From positions 187,001-251,000 of the forward strand of contig NZ_CP144918.1 of NCBI RefSeq assembly GCF_036700095.1: 64,000 bases of DNA, in the 5' to 3' direction. Position 1 is the first letter of the stretch; the number at the start of each line of letters is the position of its first letter. Of this stretch, positions 25,425 through 35,224 are shown piece by piece. This DNA comes from Pelagerythrobacter marensis (GTDB lineage: Bacteria > Pseudomonadota > Alphaproteobacteria > Sphingomonadales > Sphingomonadaceae). A program made the translations under genes and the position numbers. The notes beneath the pieces are model-generated. The model worked only from the letters and a program-made list of their open reading frames with translations, ran no database searches and was not told where the DNA came from.

Positions 25425-28109
25425 TCAGAACGATTTTCGCACGCCGACCGCGATCACACGTCCGATCGGATTGGCGGCCGTCGCGTCATAACCGCCGCTT
25501 CCGTTGCCTCCCGGCGCTAGATTCACATAAGGCGGATCGATATCGAAAAGATTGCGGACTTCCACCGTGAAGCTGAGCCCTTTTTCCAAGAAGCCCGCCG
25601 CGTAGGGATCGCCGGCCTTCCAGGTCAGGGACAGATCGATCGGGGTATACGAATCGACATCCTCGAACGGGGTCACTGCGTTGTTGGTGTAACCGCCGAC
25701 ATGTGTCGCCGCGAACCGGGCGGTAAACGGCCCCCGTTCCCAGGTCAGCGACCCGCGCGCCTTGAACTTCAGCGGCAGGAAGATGTTGTTCAGCTGGTCG
25801 ACCGGCTCCGCGCTGGCGGTAACAGCCTCTTGGTAATCGAAAAGATAGGTGCCCGACAGGTTGAGAGACAGCGTATCGGCCGAGGAAAGATCGATCGAAT
25901 ACAGCGCGGCAAAATCCATTCCCCGCGTGATCGAGCGGCCTAGATTCTGCGAACGACCGTCGATGAAAAGCTGCACGTTCGCCGGATCGCCGCCGGGGAT
26001 GGGGATGGCAAGATTGGGAATGCCTTGCGCGAGCAGGTCGGCCACACGAGACTGCGCATCCACTCCAGTCAGAATCACGCCCGTTCCCGCGTAGTCTTGC
26101 TGCCGGGTCAGGATCGACAGGTTGGAAAGGTTCGCCGTGACCTGGTTCTTGTAGTCGACACTAAAATAAGTCAGCGACAGCCGCAGCCGGTCGATCATAT
26201 CGAAATCGGCACCGATCGACCAGGTTTCGGCCGTTTCCGGCTTGAGATCCAGGTTCGGGCCCGAAAGCGCGAAACCGACAATGGGCGCCCCGCCGTCCGG
26301 GTTTTGATAGTTCTGTCCGAACAGCGCATTGGAGTTTCCGTAAATTTCCGGAATCGTGGGCGCGCGGAAAGACGTGCCGTAGCTGCCACGAAGCTTCAGG
26401 CCGCGAACCGGCTCCCAGTTTATCCCGAACTTGGGGTTCGTCGTACTGCCGACATCGCTGTAATCGTCATAGCGAACAGCTGCATTCAGCTCCAGCCGCT
26501 CGAGGCCCGGCCGCCCGTTGCCCGGCCCGAAGATCGGCACGAACAGTTCGCCGTAGGCGGAATTGACCCTGCGCCCGAACTCGCGGAACTGCACTTCCGT
26601 GCCCGGGGCGCCGCGTGCCAAGCCAAGGGCGACTTCGAACTCCTGCCGTTCAAGCCCTGCTGCGAGCTTGACCTCCCCGCCAGGCAGCGCGAACAGGGGG
26701 CCGTCGGCACGCGCCTCGTATGCTGTCAGATCGCCATTGGTCGGAGCGATAAAGATCTGGTCGGAAATGGCATCGAGCACGGCTTGGTTCGTTCGCCCAT
26801 ATCCATACGGATCGAATGCAGTGGCCGGATCGCTGTTGGCGAGTGCTGTTGCAAGATCGCGATTGTCCAAGCCATTGAGCGAATTCGAGATGTCCCTGGT
26901 CTTCCCGACGCCGACAAGCCCTTCCACGCGCCAGGGCCCCAGATTGAGCCGAATCCCCGGGGTGATCTGCCAGGATTCGGCCGACCCAAATGAATCGTTG
27001 GAAGGAAGATCGTTCTCGAACGAATAATCGATGACGTAGCTGGAGCCGGTGAAACCGGGAGGGCGGACGAAAAAGGCATTGGTTTCGGGCACGGTGATCG
27101 AGGCGCTGCTGTAACTGCTGCGTCGTACGAACTTGCGTTTCGAATAGAAGCCATCGGCGAAAACTTCGAGCCATGGGGCAAGATGAAAAGTCGCCGTCGC
27201 GTTCACAGTGTTATAGCTCTGCGCGGGAACCAGGTCCTGCCCTGCATTGGAATCGCACAAGTTGCGCGTACCGGCGACAAGGCTGGCGGCACCGACCTGA
27301 TCGAGCTGGTCGGGCATCGCATAAGTCGTGCCGTCGGCTTTCAGGGTCCCCGGGGCGCACCGGGTCACGCGATAATCGCGCCCGCCGAACGGGGTCTGGT
27401 TGGAGGTGAAGAAATCGCGATCAAGGCCGGAAAGGTTGGAACGATCGACATGTTCGTAGGCCACCATGACCTGGCCGCCGTCCCAGACCTTCCCGATGGC
27501 GGCGCCAAGGGCATATTCGGTAAAATCGCCACTGTCCGATACGCCATAGCGAGCGAAAGCTTCGCCGCCATCGAGATTGCGCCGCGGAATGATGTTGACC
27601 ACGCCGGCTACGGCATCGGAGCCGTAGATCGCGGAGGCACCGTCTGCGACGACTTCGACACGTTCGACCCCCAGGGTCGGTATGATGGAAGGGTCGGTAG
27701 AGCGGGAGTTGTTCACCACCCGATGCCCATCGACGACTACCAGGGTCGCGTAGGGCCCGATCCCGCGCAGGTTCACGCTGTTGCCAAACACGATATTGCC
27801 GGAACCGCCGGCCTGGGCACGGGAGTTTTCCGAAACGCCAAGATCGAAGTTCTGCGGCAACTCCTTGATTATGCGGTCGACGGTGAGAGCGGGGGAGTTT
27901 TCGATCTCGGCCCTGCCCACGGCAATAACGGTTGCGCCCACAGGGGCCTCCCCGCGAACACGGCTGCCGGTAACGACGATGTCCTGCCCCACGCTTTCGT
28001 TTGCCGCAGGCTCGCTATCCTGGGCCACGGCCGTGCCTGGGAACAAGGCCGCCAGCGAGGCTCCGCCCAGAAGCAGCGCCATCACATCCTTGCGGAAATC
28101 CTTCTGCAT
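25425..28109 (-). CDS. TonB-dependent outer-membrane receptor
   Basis: 894 residues with signal peptide (cleavage near AVAQD), TonB box DIVVTGSRVRG, plug (about 60-190, with VEVVADGASAIYGSDAVAGV) and a barrel ending in VIAVGVRKSF. ATG at 28109 is preferred over the TTG just before it because GGGAGAG sits 5 bases upstream of the ATG. It resembles the receptor at 7470 in plug, barrel order and length, so the two are likely paralogues with related ligands. It is the second gene of the long operon, 53 bases after the CocE-type hydrolase. Confidence 0.93.
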   Translation of the reverse strand: MQKDFRKDVMALLLGGASLAALFPGTAVAQDSEPAANESVGQDIVVTGSRVRGEAPVGATVIAVGRAEIENSPALTVDRIIKELPQNFDLGVSENSRAQAGGSGNIVFGNSVNLRGIGPYATLVVVDGHRVVNNSRSTDPSIIPTLGVERVEVVADGASAIYGSDAVAGVVNIIPRRNLDGGEAFARYGVSDSGDFTEYALGAAIGKVWDGGQVMVAYEHVDRSNLSGLDRDFFTSNQTPFGGRDYRVTRCAPGTLKADGTTYAMPDQLDQVGAASLVAGTRNLCDSNAGQDLVPAQSYNTVNATATFHLAPWLEVFADGFYSKRKFVRRSSYSSASITVPETNAFFVRPPGFTGSSYVIDYSFENDLPSNDSFGSAESWQITPGIRLNLGPWRVEGLVGVGKTRDISNSLNGLDNRDLATALANSDPATAFDPYGYGRTNQAVLDAISDQIFIAPTNGDLTAYEARADGPLFALPGGEVKLAAGLERQEFEVALGLARGAPGTEVQFREFGRRVNSAYGELFVPIFGPGNGRPGLERLELNAAVRYDDYSDVGSTTNPKFGINWEPVRGLKLRGSYGTSFRAPTIPEIYGNSNALFGQNYQNPDGGAPIVGFALSGPNLDLKPETAETWSIGADFDMIDRLRLSLTYFSVDYKNQVTANLSNLSILTRQQDYAGTGVILTGVDAQSRVADLLAQGIPNLAIPIPGGDPANVQLFIDGRSQNLGRSITRGMDFAALYSIDLSSADTLSLNLSGTYLFDYQEAVTASAEPVDQLNNIFLPLKFKARGSLTWERGPFTARFAATHVGGYTNNAVTPFEDVDSYTPIDLSLTWKAGDPYAAGFLEKGLSFTVEVRNLFDIDPPYVNLAPGGNGSGGYDATAANPIGRVIAVGVRKSF

Positions 28110-28162
28110 CAATTCTCTCCCGATCAGTTCAGGCGTCTGCGCGCCTCTTGTTTTTCCGCCGG

Positions 28163-29881
28163 CTATCTCGCCAGCGGCAGTTCCAGCCGCGATGCGTCCA
28201 GGCCGCCGCGCCGCACGGCAATCACCGGCGGGGGGTCGATCTTCACGTCATCCAGGTTGCGCTGGCGGGGGTCCGCGCCGGTGACTGTGAATCGCAAGCG
28301 GGTCCCCGCGGAAACAACGCGCGACAGCGGCGTCAACGAGATGGAAACGGGCACCCATTCATCGGCATCGGGTGGCTGGATATCCGCTTCGAGACCGGAA
28401 TGGTACGGCAGCCCCAGGTTTTCGAACGGCGCCTGCGACAGCTTGCGATGCGAAATCTTCAGCCGCCCGAACGAGACCACTTCCGCCTCGCCTTCGGCAT
28501 CGATGCGGTCGAGATAAACCCAGAGGTCGGCGTCCGGGTGGCTGGTCCTGACCGTCAACCTCGCCACGGGGAAGCCCACCAGTTTGATGTCGCGGTCCAG
28601 CGGCGCGGTCGTGTACGACAAGCCATGCGCATCCATCGGTCGAGGCCAGAACGCAAAGTACTCGGCCGAAGGCAGGTCGTAGTCTACCGTAAATGCATCG
28701 CTTCCGACCAGGTTCGGAGGCGCGAGCCCAAGCGCCCCATCGTTGGCGGACTGCACGGCCCCGCCGCCACCAGTGGCCAGGAAAAAGGGCACCGGGCGTG
28801 ACTGTATGCCGGGCAACTGGTCCGAACGTTCGTAGGTATCGGCCCCTTCCACCCAATAGATCGCGCGCGGTTCGCGATCGATACCGTTTTCCACCCCTTT
28901 CAGATGATGGTCGAAATAGCGCACGACCTCGCCAGTGAAGTCGAAATCCGCCGGCGGCACGCAGTGATTGCCCGGCCCGGCCAGGAACTTCCCGTCGAGG
29001 TTGGCAGCCCCGAGGATAGCCTGCCCGGTCGGTTCATCGCGCCAGTTGCTCCAGAAATAGGTCGCGATCCCGGCCTGACGGATCGCGTCGAGATAGCGAT
29101 ACGGGGCAACCTCTTCCCAGAACGCATTGCCGGTGAACTCGGAAACACTATCGCGATAGGGCATGGAGTACCACAGCGGCGCCATTGGCGTATTCGCCCG
29201 ATGCTCCGCGACCGCAGCGCGCAGCATCGCTCCATCGCTGTCCGCGTCCACGGGAACACTGGCCAGATCCACTTCGAGCGGTTCGTCAGGGCGAGTGTTG
29301 AACTGCGCGGTGATTCCACCGTTACGGACGAAGCTGTACTTGTCGAGATCGGTCGCCCCGACAAAAACCGCCTTGAGCGACGGAGGCGCCGTAGTCGCGG
29401 TATGCATCGTGGTTCCGCCGAGATAGGAGCAACCGAGCATACCCACCGCGCCAGTGGAAAAATCCTGCCTCGCCAGCCATTCCACGAGATCGTAGCCATC
29501 GCGAGCCTCGGTCCTGTCCTGGAACCCGCGCCGATGGCCGAACGACGCCCCTTTTCCGCGAATGTCGGCGACAGCCACGACATAGCCGGCGCGGATCAGG
29601 GACCGAAGCGCCAGCCGATCGGAAAGCGCGATCTCCCGAACCAACCCGTCTTTATCGAAATAGCGGGCGCGGTAGGGCGTGAAGACGAAAATGACCGGGA
29701 GTTTGCGCCGCTCGACCACGTTACCGTTCGCCGGTCGGTAGATGTTGACGGCCAGGCGCGTTCCGTCACGAACAGGAACATAGAGCGAAGACCGGCTGTA
29801 ATCCGTATATTCCCCGGCCGCAGCCGGGACACCCAGCCCAAACATCGCCAACACGGCGACAAGGCGGAAAAGCATCGCCAT
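28163..29881 (-). CDS. Secreted CocE/NonD family hydrolase
   Basis: 572-residue exported serine hydrolase of the S15/CocE group (cocaine esterase, X-Pro dipeptidyl peptidase, acyl-amide hydrolases). It has a signal peptide (VLAMFGLGVPAAAG), VPVRDGTRLAVNIYRP, DIRGKGAS, nucleophile GCSYLGG (Ser152), an EPTGQAIL segment, a His in GNHCVPP and a C-terminal jelly-roll domain. ATG 29881 is chosen for the signal peptide and the GGGAGAGGG upstream; the frame to 29926 adds an unlikely N-terminus. It is the promoter-proximal gene of the eleven-gene operon and is related to the second half of the 855-residue fusion at 12513. Confidence 0.9.
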   Translation of the reverse strand: MAMLFRLVAVLAMFGLGVPAAAGEYTDYSRSSLYVPVRDGTRLAVNIYRPANGNVVERRKLPVIFVFTPYRARYFDKDGLVREIALSDRLALRSLIRAGYVVAVADIRGKGASFGHRRGFQDRTEARDGYDLVEWLARQDFSTGAVGMLGCSYLGGTTMHTATTAPPSLKAVFVGATDLDKYSFVRNGGITAQFNTRPDEPLEVDLASVPVDADSDGAMLRAAVAEHRANTPMAPLWYSMPYRDSVSEFTGNAFWEEVAPYRYLDAIRQAGIATYFWSNWRDEPTGQAILGAANLDGKFLAGPGNHCVPPADFDFTGEVVRYFDHHLKGVENGIDREPRAIYWVEGADTYERSDQLPGIQSRPVPFFLATGGGGAVQSANDGALGLAPPNLVGSDAFTVDYDLPSAEYFAFWPRPMDAHGLSYTTAPLDRDIKLVGFPVARLTVRTSHPDADLWVYLDRIDAEGEAEVVSFGRLKISHRKLSQAPFENLGLPYHSGLEADIQPPDADEWVPVSISLTPLSRVVSAGTRLRFTVTGADPRQRNLDDVKIDPPPVIAVRRGGLDASRLELPLAR

Positions 29882-29903
29882 GATCACCCTCTCCCACGTC
29901 TTC

Positions 29904-29970
29904 TTTGTCAACAATTTGATCGGCAATCTGCATCAATGCAAGCGATTTCTTCGACAATATTATTGACAAA
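29904..29970. promoter_or_regulatory. Divergent regulatory region with inverted repeats
   Basis: Between the long operon (minus) and gntR (plus), TTTGTCAA at 29904-29911 is the reverse complement of TTGACAAA at 29963-29970. Inside the first lies TTGT-CA-ACAA (29905-29914), and CAATA-T-TATTG at 29955-29965 is another short palindrome. TTGACA at 29963-29968 is also a consensus -35 for gntR. These are plausible GntR sites for autoregulation and operon control; no binding can be shown from sequence. Confidence 0.45.
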
Positions 29971-30008
29971 ATTGCTTGCGGGATTCATGCAGGGATTCAA
30001 GGGATCAC

Positions 30009-30683
30009 ATGGAAAAACCACTCGGAAAAAGAACCAAGTCGTCACCCAGCGGGCAGGACATTGCCGACTGGCTGCGCGAACGAATCCGCAAGGGGCGATT
30101 CGTCCCGGGGCAGCGACTTGTGGAAATCGATATCATCGAAAGCACAGGTGGCAGCCGGGCCAAAGTGCGAGAAGCCTTCCAGCGGCTCGAAGCCGAGCGC
30201 CTCGTCGTAATCGAGGAATTTCGCGGCGCGTCCGTACGCAAGGCCAGCATGCGCGAGATCCGCGAGATATATCGCCTGCGGGTTGCACTGGAAGGTCAAT
30301 GTGCGGCCGATTTTGCCTCGGACGGGACAGCGAAGGACAAAGCCCGGCTTCGGGAATTGCAGCGCGAACTCGACGCTTGCGTCAACGACAATGCGTCCGA
30401 ACGCTTTGCAAGGCTGAATGGCGAATGGCACGACCATGTGATCAAGGGAGCGAAAAACCGCCTCATCCGCGATGTTCTCGCGCGCCTGACGGTACCCATA
30501 AATCGCCTGCTGTTCGAAAGTTTCTATGATACCCGTTGGCTGCGCAAGGCGAACATCGACCACCAGGGCATCACCCATGCGATCCTGGCCGGGGATTCGG
30601 CCAAAGCCGGCGCTTTGATGCGCCGTCACATCGAAGACGGCGAGAAAACGCTATCCACGATCGCATCGGAGTTCAGCGAGTAA
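30009..30683 (+). CDS. GntR-family regulator with FCD ligand-binding domain
   Basis: 224 residues. The winged helix-turn-helix covers about 15-78 (GQRLVEIDI, then [20 protein letters not shown]). The C-terminal FCD all-helical domain shows the metal/ligand site pattern: NGEWHDHVI with His141/143, a Lys-Asn turn, DHQGITHAI with His185/190 and RRHIEDG with His207. Such regulators usually respond to small carboxylates and often control the genes beside them. ATG 30009 has AAGGGATC upstream; the open frame begins earlier at 29976. Divergent from the eleven-gene operon, so it is the best candidate for its regulator. Confidence 0.92.
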   Translation: MEKPLGKRTKSSPSGQDIADWLRERIRKGRFVPGQRLVEIDIIESTGGSRAKVREAFQRLEAERLVVIEEFRGASVRKASMREIREIYRLRVALEGQCAADFASDGTAKDKARLRELQRELDACVNDNASERFARLNGEWHDHVIKGAKNRLIRDVLARLTVPINRLLFESFYDTRWLRKANIDHQGITHAILAGDSAKAGALMRRHIEDGEKTLSTIASEFSE

Positions 30684-30855
30684 ACTGGGCGAGCGCGCCG
30701 CGCCGGCTGCCGGTGCGGTTCCTCTCCGTCCATCCCGTATACTGTCCGGTTCGATACGGCACCGCTTGCCCCGCGTCCCGCGCTCGTCTAGGGCGCGCGC
30801 GATTATTGCGCTGCACCATCGTCGCGCGCCAGCACCGAACCGAAAGCTCCGAAAG

Positions 30856-32691
30856 ATGTCCGAACGTCTCCGCAACGTGGCGATTATCGCCCACGTCGAC
30901 CATGGCAAGACCACTCTGGTCGACCAGCTCTTCCGCCAGTCCGGCACATTCCGCGACAACCAGCGGGTCGACGAACGGGCGATGGATTCGAACGATCTGG
31001 AAAAAGAGCGCGGGATCACGATCCTCGCCAAGTGCACATCGGTCGAATGGCAAGGCAAGGACGGCGAGCCGACGCGGATCAATATCGTCGACACCCCCGG
31101 CCACGCCGACTTCGGCGCCGAAGTGGAGCGGATCCTGTCGATGGTCGACGGGGTGATCCTGCTGGTCGATTCGGCCGAAGGGGCCATGCCGCAGACCAAG
31201 TTCGTCACCGGCAAGGCGCTCGCGCTCGGCCTCAGGCCCATTGTCGTGGTCAACAAGATCGACCGTCCCGACGGCCGCCCGCAGGAAGTGCTCGACGAAG
31301 TGTTCGACCTTTTCGTCAGCCTCGATGCCAGCGACGAGCAGCTCGATTTCCCCGTCCTCTACGCCTCCGGCCGCGACGGCTATGCGAGCGAGGACCAGAG
31401 CGCGCGCGAGGGGACGCTGGAACCGCTGTTCGAGCGGATCGTGGAGCACGTGCCGCCCCCCGGGCTGGACGACAGCGGCCCGTTCACCTTCCTCGCCACC
31501 CTGCTTGATCGCGACAACTTCATGGGCCGCGTGCTGACCGGCCGCGTCCAGTCGGGCACCGTCAACGTCAACGACCCGATCCATGCGCTCGACATGGACG
31601 GCAACGTGATCGAGACGGGCCGCGCGACCAAGCTGCTCGCCTTCCGCGGGCTGGAACGGGTCCCGGTCGACAGCGCGCGCGCCGGCGACATCGTGGCGCT
31701 CGCCGGGCTGGAGAAGGCAACCGTCGCCAACACCCTGGCCGATCCTTCGGTGAAAGAGCCGATTGCCGCGCAGCCGATCGATCCGCCGACGCTGGCGATG
31801 CGCTTTTCCGTCAACGACAGCCCGCTGGCGGGGCGCGAGGGGAGCAAGGTCACCAGCCGCATGATCCGCGACCGCCTGCTGCGCGAGGCGGAAACCAATG
31901 TCGCGATCCGGGTGACCGAGAGCGACGACAAGGACAGCTTCGAAGTCGCCGGGCGCGGCGAGCTTCAGTTGGGCGTGCTGATCGAAACCATGCGCCGCGA
32001 AGGCTTCGAACTCGGCATCAGCCGCCCGCGCGTGCTGTTCCGCGAGGAAGACGGCAAGCGCCAGGAACCCTACGAAACCGTGGTCATCGATGTCGACGAC
32101 GAGCACTCGGGCACGGTCGTCGAGAAGATGCAGCGCCGCAAGGCGGAGCTGACCGAAATGCGCCCCTCGGGCATCGGCAAGACCCGCATCACCTTTTCCG
32201 CGCCGAGCCGCGGCCTGATCGGCTATCACGGGGAGTTCCTCTCCGACACGCGCGGCACGGGGATCATGAACCGCCTGTTCGAGAAGTACGACACGTACAA
32301 GGGCCCGATCGAGGGCCGTCAGAACGGCGTGCTGATCTCGATGGTCGCCGGCGAGGCGGTGCCCTATGCGCTGAACGCGCTGGAGGAACGGGGCGAGCTG
32401 TTCATCGGCGGGGGCGCGAAGATCTACGAAGGCATGGTGATCGGCGAGAACGCCAAGCCCGACGATCTCGAAGTCAACCCGATGAAATCGAAGCAGCTGA
32501 CCAACTTCCGCTCCACCGGCAAGGACGACGCGATCCGGCTGACCCCGCCGCGGCGGATGAGCCTGGAACAGGCCATCGCCTATATCGACGACGACGAAAT
32601 GGTCGAAGTGACCCCGCAATCGATCCGGCTGCGCAAGGCGATCCTCGACCCGCACGAGCGCAAGAAGGCGAAACGCCGCGCCGAGGCCTGA
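30856..32691 (+). CDS. typA: Translational GTPase TypA/BipA
   Basis: Ribosome-associated GTPase of the elongation-factor family, involved in 50S assembly and stress adaptation. 611 residues, the normal length. GTPase motifs are AHVDHGKTT (G1, about 11-19), the GITI switch region, DTPGHADF (G3) and NKID (G4); EF-G-like domains and the BipA-specific C-terminal domain follow ([23 protein letters not shown]). ATG 30856 is the family start; the frame open from 30766 is not used. The 172-base leader after gntR holds no clear promoter. The accessory region ends here. Confidence 0.97.
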   Translation: MSERLRNVAIIAHVDHGKTTLVDQLFRQSGTFRDNQRVDERAMDSNDLEKERGITILAKCTSVEWQGKDGEPTRINIVDTPGHADFGAEVERILSMVDGVILLVDSAEGAMPQTKFVTGKALALGLRPIVVVNKIDRPDGRPQEVLDEVFDLFVSLDASDEQLDFPVLYASGRDGYASEDQSAREGTLEPLFERIVEHVPPPGLDDSGPFTFLATLLDRDNFMGRVLTGRVQSGTVNVNDPIHALDMDGNVIETGRATKLLAFRGLERVPVDSARAGDIVALAGLEKATVANTLADPSVKEPIAAQPIDPPTLAMRFSVNDSPLAGREGSKVTSRMIRDRLLREAETNVAIRVTESDDKDSFEVAGRGELQLGVLIETMRREGFELGISRPRVLFREEDGKRQEPYETVVIDVDDEHSGTVVEKMQRRKAELTEMRPSGIGKTRITFSAPSRGLIGYHGEFLSDTRGTGIMNRLFEKYDTYKGPIEGRQNGVLISMVAGEAVPYALNALEERGELFIGGGAKIYEGMVIGENAKPDDLEVNPMKSKQLTNFRSTGKDDAIRLTPPRRMSLEQAIAYIDDDEMVEVTPQSIRLRKAILDPHERKKAKRRAEA

Positions 32692-32701
32692 GCGCCTCGG
32701 C
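32680..32701. terminator. Weak hairpin at the typA 3' end
   Basis: GCCGAGGC (32680-32687) and GCCTCGGC (32694-32701) can form an 8-bp stem with a 6-base loop that overlaps the typA stop codon, between two convergent genes. No T-run follows on either strand, so intrinsic termination is doubtful. Confidence 0.3.
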
Positions 32702-32713
32702 CAGGGCACGGCG

Positions 32714-33475
32714 TCAGGTCGTCAGGTGAAGCTCCGCCAGGGCGAGCGCGGCATATAGCGCGGCACCGGCGAAGAACGGCAGGAAGTAGCTCTTGCGCTC
32801 TTCGGGCAGCTCCTCCTTCAGCACGACGAGGACGATCGCGCCGCCGACGAAAGCGAAAAGCCCGCCGATCGCCAGAGGCGAGAGAGCCAGGAGCACGCCG
32901 GCCAGCCACCCGCCCAGCGTCGCAAGCACGAGCGCCCAGCGCCCCCGGCTGTCGTAAAGCTCGACATGGTGCCGGCGCACCCCGTAATCGGCGGTGACGA
33001 AGTGGAGCATCATCGCCACGAAGTAGAGCGCCAGACCGGCCAGGCTGTCGTCTTCGCGATGGTTGAGGAGGTAGGCGATGACGAAGATCAGCAGGCCGCT
33101 CGCCCCGATATGGAGGCGGAACATGGCATGTTCCGGCCGGTCCGTCCCTTCGGTTTTCCGGCGCATGTCGCGCGACGAGACGATCGCCCGCTCCATCCCG
33201 TAGAACAGGATCAGGCCGGCCAGGGCCAGCGTGTAGACGACCGCTTCGGCCAGCGGCGCCGCGAGGCCCGTGGCCCGCTCGAAACTCGCGGCATGGGCCC
33301 CGATCTCGGGCATGATGTGCAGGAAGACATAGCCGACGGCGACCCCGCCCGCGAAACTGAGCCACCGGCTGCGCGGAACGGCATCGAGAAAGCGCAGCCG
33401 CCCGACGAACAGGTGAACCGCGCAGAATGCGAGAGCCATGACGAAAGTGACGAGGAGGAACGTGCCGGCCGCCAT
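32714..33475 (-). CDS. Membrane protein, ZIP-like
   Basis: 253 residues with about eight hydrophobic helices. The segment GVAVGYVFLHIMPEIGAHA (about 39-57) resembles the HxxPE helix of ZIP-family divalent-metal permeases, and a histidine-bearing VRRHHVEL segment occurs later. The rest lacks a firm signature, so the function (zinc or other metal transport) is tentative. ATG 33475 gives a normal hydrophobic N-terminus; the frame to 33517 adds a polar tail. It is divergent from putP. Confidence 0.6.
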   Translation of the reverse strand: MAAGTFLLVTFVMALAFCAVHLFVGRLRFLDAVPRSRWLSFAGGVAVGYVFLHIMPEIGAHAASFERATGLAAPLAEAVVYTLALAGLILFYGMERAIVSSRDMRRKTEGTDRPEHAMFRLHIGASGLLIFVIAYLLNHREDDSLAGLALYFVAMMLHFVTADYGVRRHHVELYDSRGRWALVLATLGGWLAGVLLALSPLAIGGLFAFVGGAIVLVVLKEELPEERKSYFLPFFAGAALYAALALAELHLTT

Positions 33476-33543
33476 GCAACGATAGTGACCCTGGCCGCAT
33501 GGTGCTGACAACCGCAATTGCGGTCCTGCCCCATATTGCGGGC

Positions 33544-33567
33544 AATATTACGCATGATGCGAATATT
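33544..33567. promoter_or_regulatory. Imperfect inverted repeat in the divergent putP upstream region
   Basis: AATATT-A-CGCA, TGA, TGCG-AATATT pairs over two 10-base arms with a one-base bulge. It lies in an A+T-rich patch (about 33530-33600) of the 212-base gap 33476-33687, which otherwise shows no gene. A regulator site or promoter element for putP or the ZIP-like gene is possible. Confidence 0.3.
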
Positions 33568-33687
33568 ATTTCGTAATAGCTTATGAGATTGTAATAACAT
33601 GCCGGCAGCGAGTGGCAGGAGACGGATCGCGACCAAATTCGCCGAACCGGTAGTAATTGTGCCGGTAGCTTGTTACCCCCTCGCCCC

Positions 33688-35160
33688 ATGCAGACAGGGA
33701 CCCTCGCTTCACTCGCCATCTATTTCGTCCTGATGCTGGGCATCGGGCTCTATGCCTGGCGCAAGTCGACCGACACGTCGGAAGGCTACCTGCTCGGCGG
33801 GCGCCAGCTTCACCCGGCGGTCGCGGCGCTGAGCGCCGGCGCATCGGACATGTCGGGCTGGCTCCTGCTGGGCCTTCCCGGCGCGCTCTATGCAGCCGGC
33901 CTGGTCGAGGCCTGGATCGGCATCGGCCTGTTCCTCGGGGCGCTGGTCAACTGGGTCGTGGTCGCGCCGCGCCTGCGCGAGCAGACGGTGCATTACGGCA
34001 ACGCGCTAACGATCCCCGAATTTCTCGCCAACCGTTTCCCCGACAAGGCGACGGCGCTGCGCGTGGTCTCGGCGATCATCATCGTCGTGTTCTTCACGGT
34101 CTATACCGCAGCGGGCCTGGTCGGCGGCGGCAAGCTGTTCGTCACCAGCTTCGCCAACCTGTTCGGCGACACGGGGATGAGCGATTACATGTTCGGCATC
34201 CTGCTGACCGCCGGCGTCGTGCTCGCCTACACGATGGTCGGCGGGTTCCTCGCCGTCAGCCTGACCGATTTCGTGCAGGGCTGCATCATGGTGGTCGCGC
34301 TCGTGCTCATGCCGCTGGTGGTGATGTTCGGCCCGGGCGGCAGCGGCGGCGAATCGCTGACGCAGGTTCAGACGGGCTTTCTCGACATCGGCTACGGCCT
34401 CACCTTCCTCGGCTTCCTGTCGGCGATCACCTGGGGGCTGGGCTATTTCGGGCAGCCGCATATCATCGTCCGGTTCATGGCCGTGCGCAGCCTCAAGGAC
34501 GTGGCCGTGGCGCGCAATATCGGCATGGGGTGGATGTTCGTCTGCCTGATCGGCGCGATCGGCGTCGGGATCGCCGGGCGGGCCTATATCGTGCGCAACG
34601 GGCTGGCGGTGGACGATCCCGAAACGATCTTCATCGTCCTGGCCAACGTGCTGTTCCATCCGCTGATCACGGGCTTCCTCCTGGCCGCCCTGCTCGCCGC
34701 GATCATGAGCACGATCAGCTCGCAGCTCCTCGTGTCGTCGAGTTCGCTGACGGAGGATTTCTATCGCCTGTTCCTGCGCAAGGAAGCGAGCGAGCGCGAA
34801 ATCGTGAACGTGGGACGCGGCGCCGTGCTGCTGGTCGCGCTGGCGGCGATCTACATCGCCTCCGACCCGGACAGCAAAGTCCTGGGCCTGGTGTCCAACG
34901 CCTGGGCCGGGTTCGGCGCGGCGTTCGGCCCGCTGATCATCCTGTCGCTGACGTGGAAGCGGATGACCGGGGCCGGCGCAGTGGCCGGCCTGGTGGTCGG
35001 CGCCGGCGTCGTCGGCCTGTGGATCGCGATGGGCTGGAACGGCAGCTTCATGGGCGGCGAAGGCATTTACGAGATCATTCCCGGTTTCCTGGCCTCGTGG
35101 CTGGCGATCTGGGGCGTCAGCCTGGCGACCGCGCCGCGGGCGGCGGAACCGGCCGTCTGA
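33688..35160 (+). CDS. putP: Sodium/proline symporter PutP
   Basis: 490-residue member of the sodium:solute symporter family, importing proline with Na+. About thirteen transmembrane segments. Family features are SEGYLLGGRQLHP, SAGASDMSGWLLLGLPGA (about 53-70, the Na+/proline site of PutP), TIPEFLANRFP, the IMSTISSQLLVSSS stretch in the second half and LTEDFYRLFLRK. ATG 33688 matches the family start; a TTG at 33670 opens the same frame. It stands alone between divergent and unrelated genes. Confidence 0.94.
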   Translation: MQTGTLASLAIYFVLMLGIGLYAWRKSTDTSEGYLLGGRQLHPAVAALSAGASDMSGWLLLGLPGALYAAGLVEAWIGIGLFLGALVNWVVVAPRLREQTVHYGNALTIPEFLANRFPDKATALRVVSAIIIVVFFTVYTAAGLVGGGKLFVTSFANLFGDTGMSDYMFGILLTAGVVLAYTMVGGFLAVSLTDFVQGCIMVVALVLMPLVVMFGPGGSGGESLTQVQTGFLDIGYGLTFLGFLSAITWGLGYFGQPHIIVRFMAVRSLKDVAVARNIGMGWMFVCLIGAIGVGIAGRAYIVRNGLAVDDPETIFIVLANVLFHPLITGFLLAALLAAIMSTISSQLLVSSSSLTEDFYRLFLRKEASEREIVNVGRGAVLLVALAAIYIASDPDSKVLGLVSNAWAGFGAAFGPLIILSLTWKRMTGAGAVAGLVVGAGVVGLWIAMGWNGSFMGGEGIYEIIPGFLASWLAIWGVSLATAPRAAEPAV

Positions 35161-35224
35161 CCCGATGCGCGCCGGCGTGCCGGCAGCAATGCGGCATTAA
35201 CCCGGGGCATCGCACAAGGGCGCC

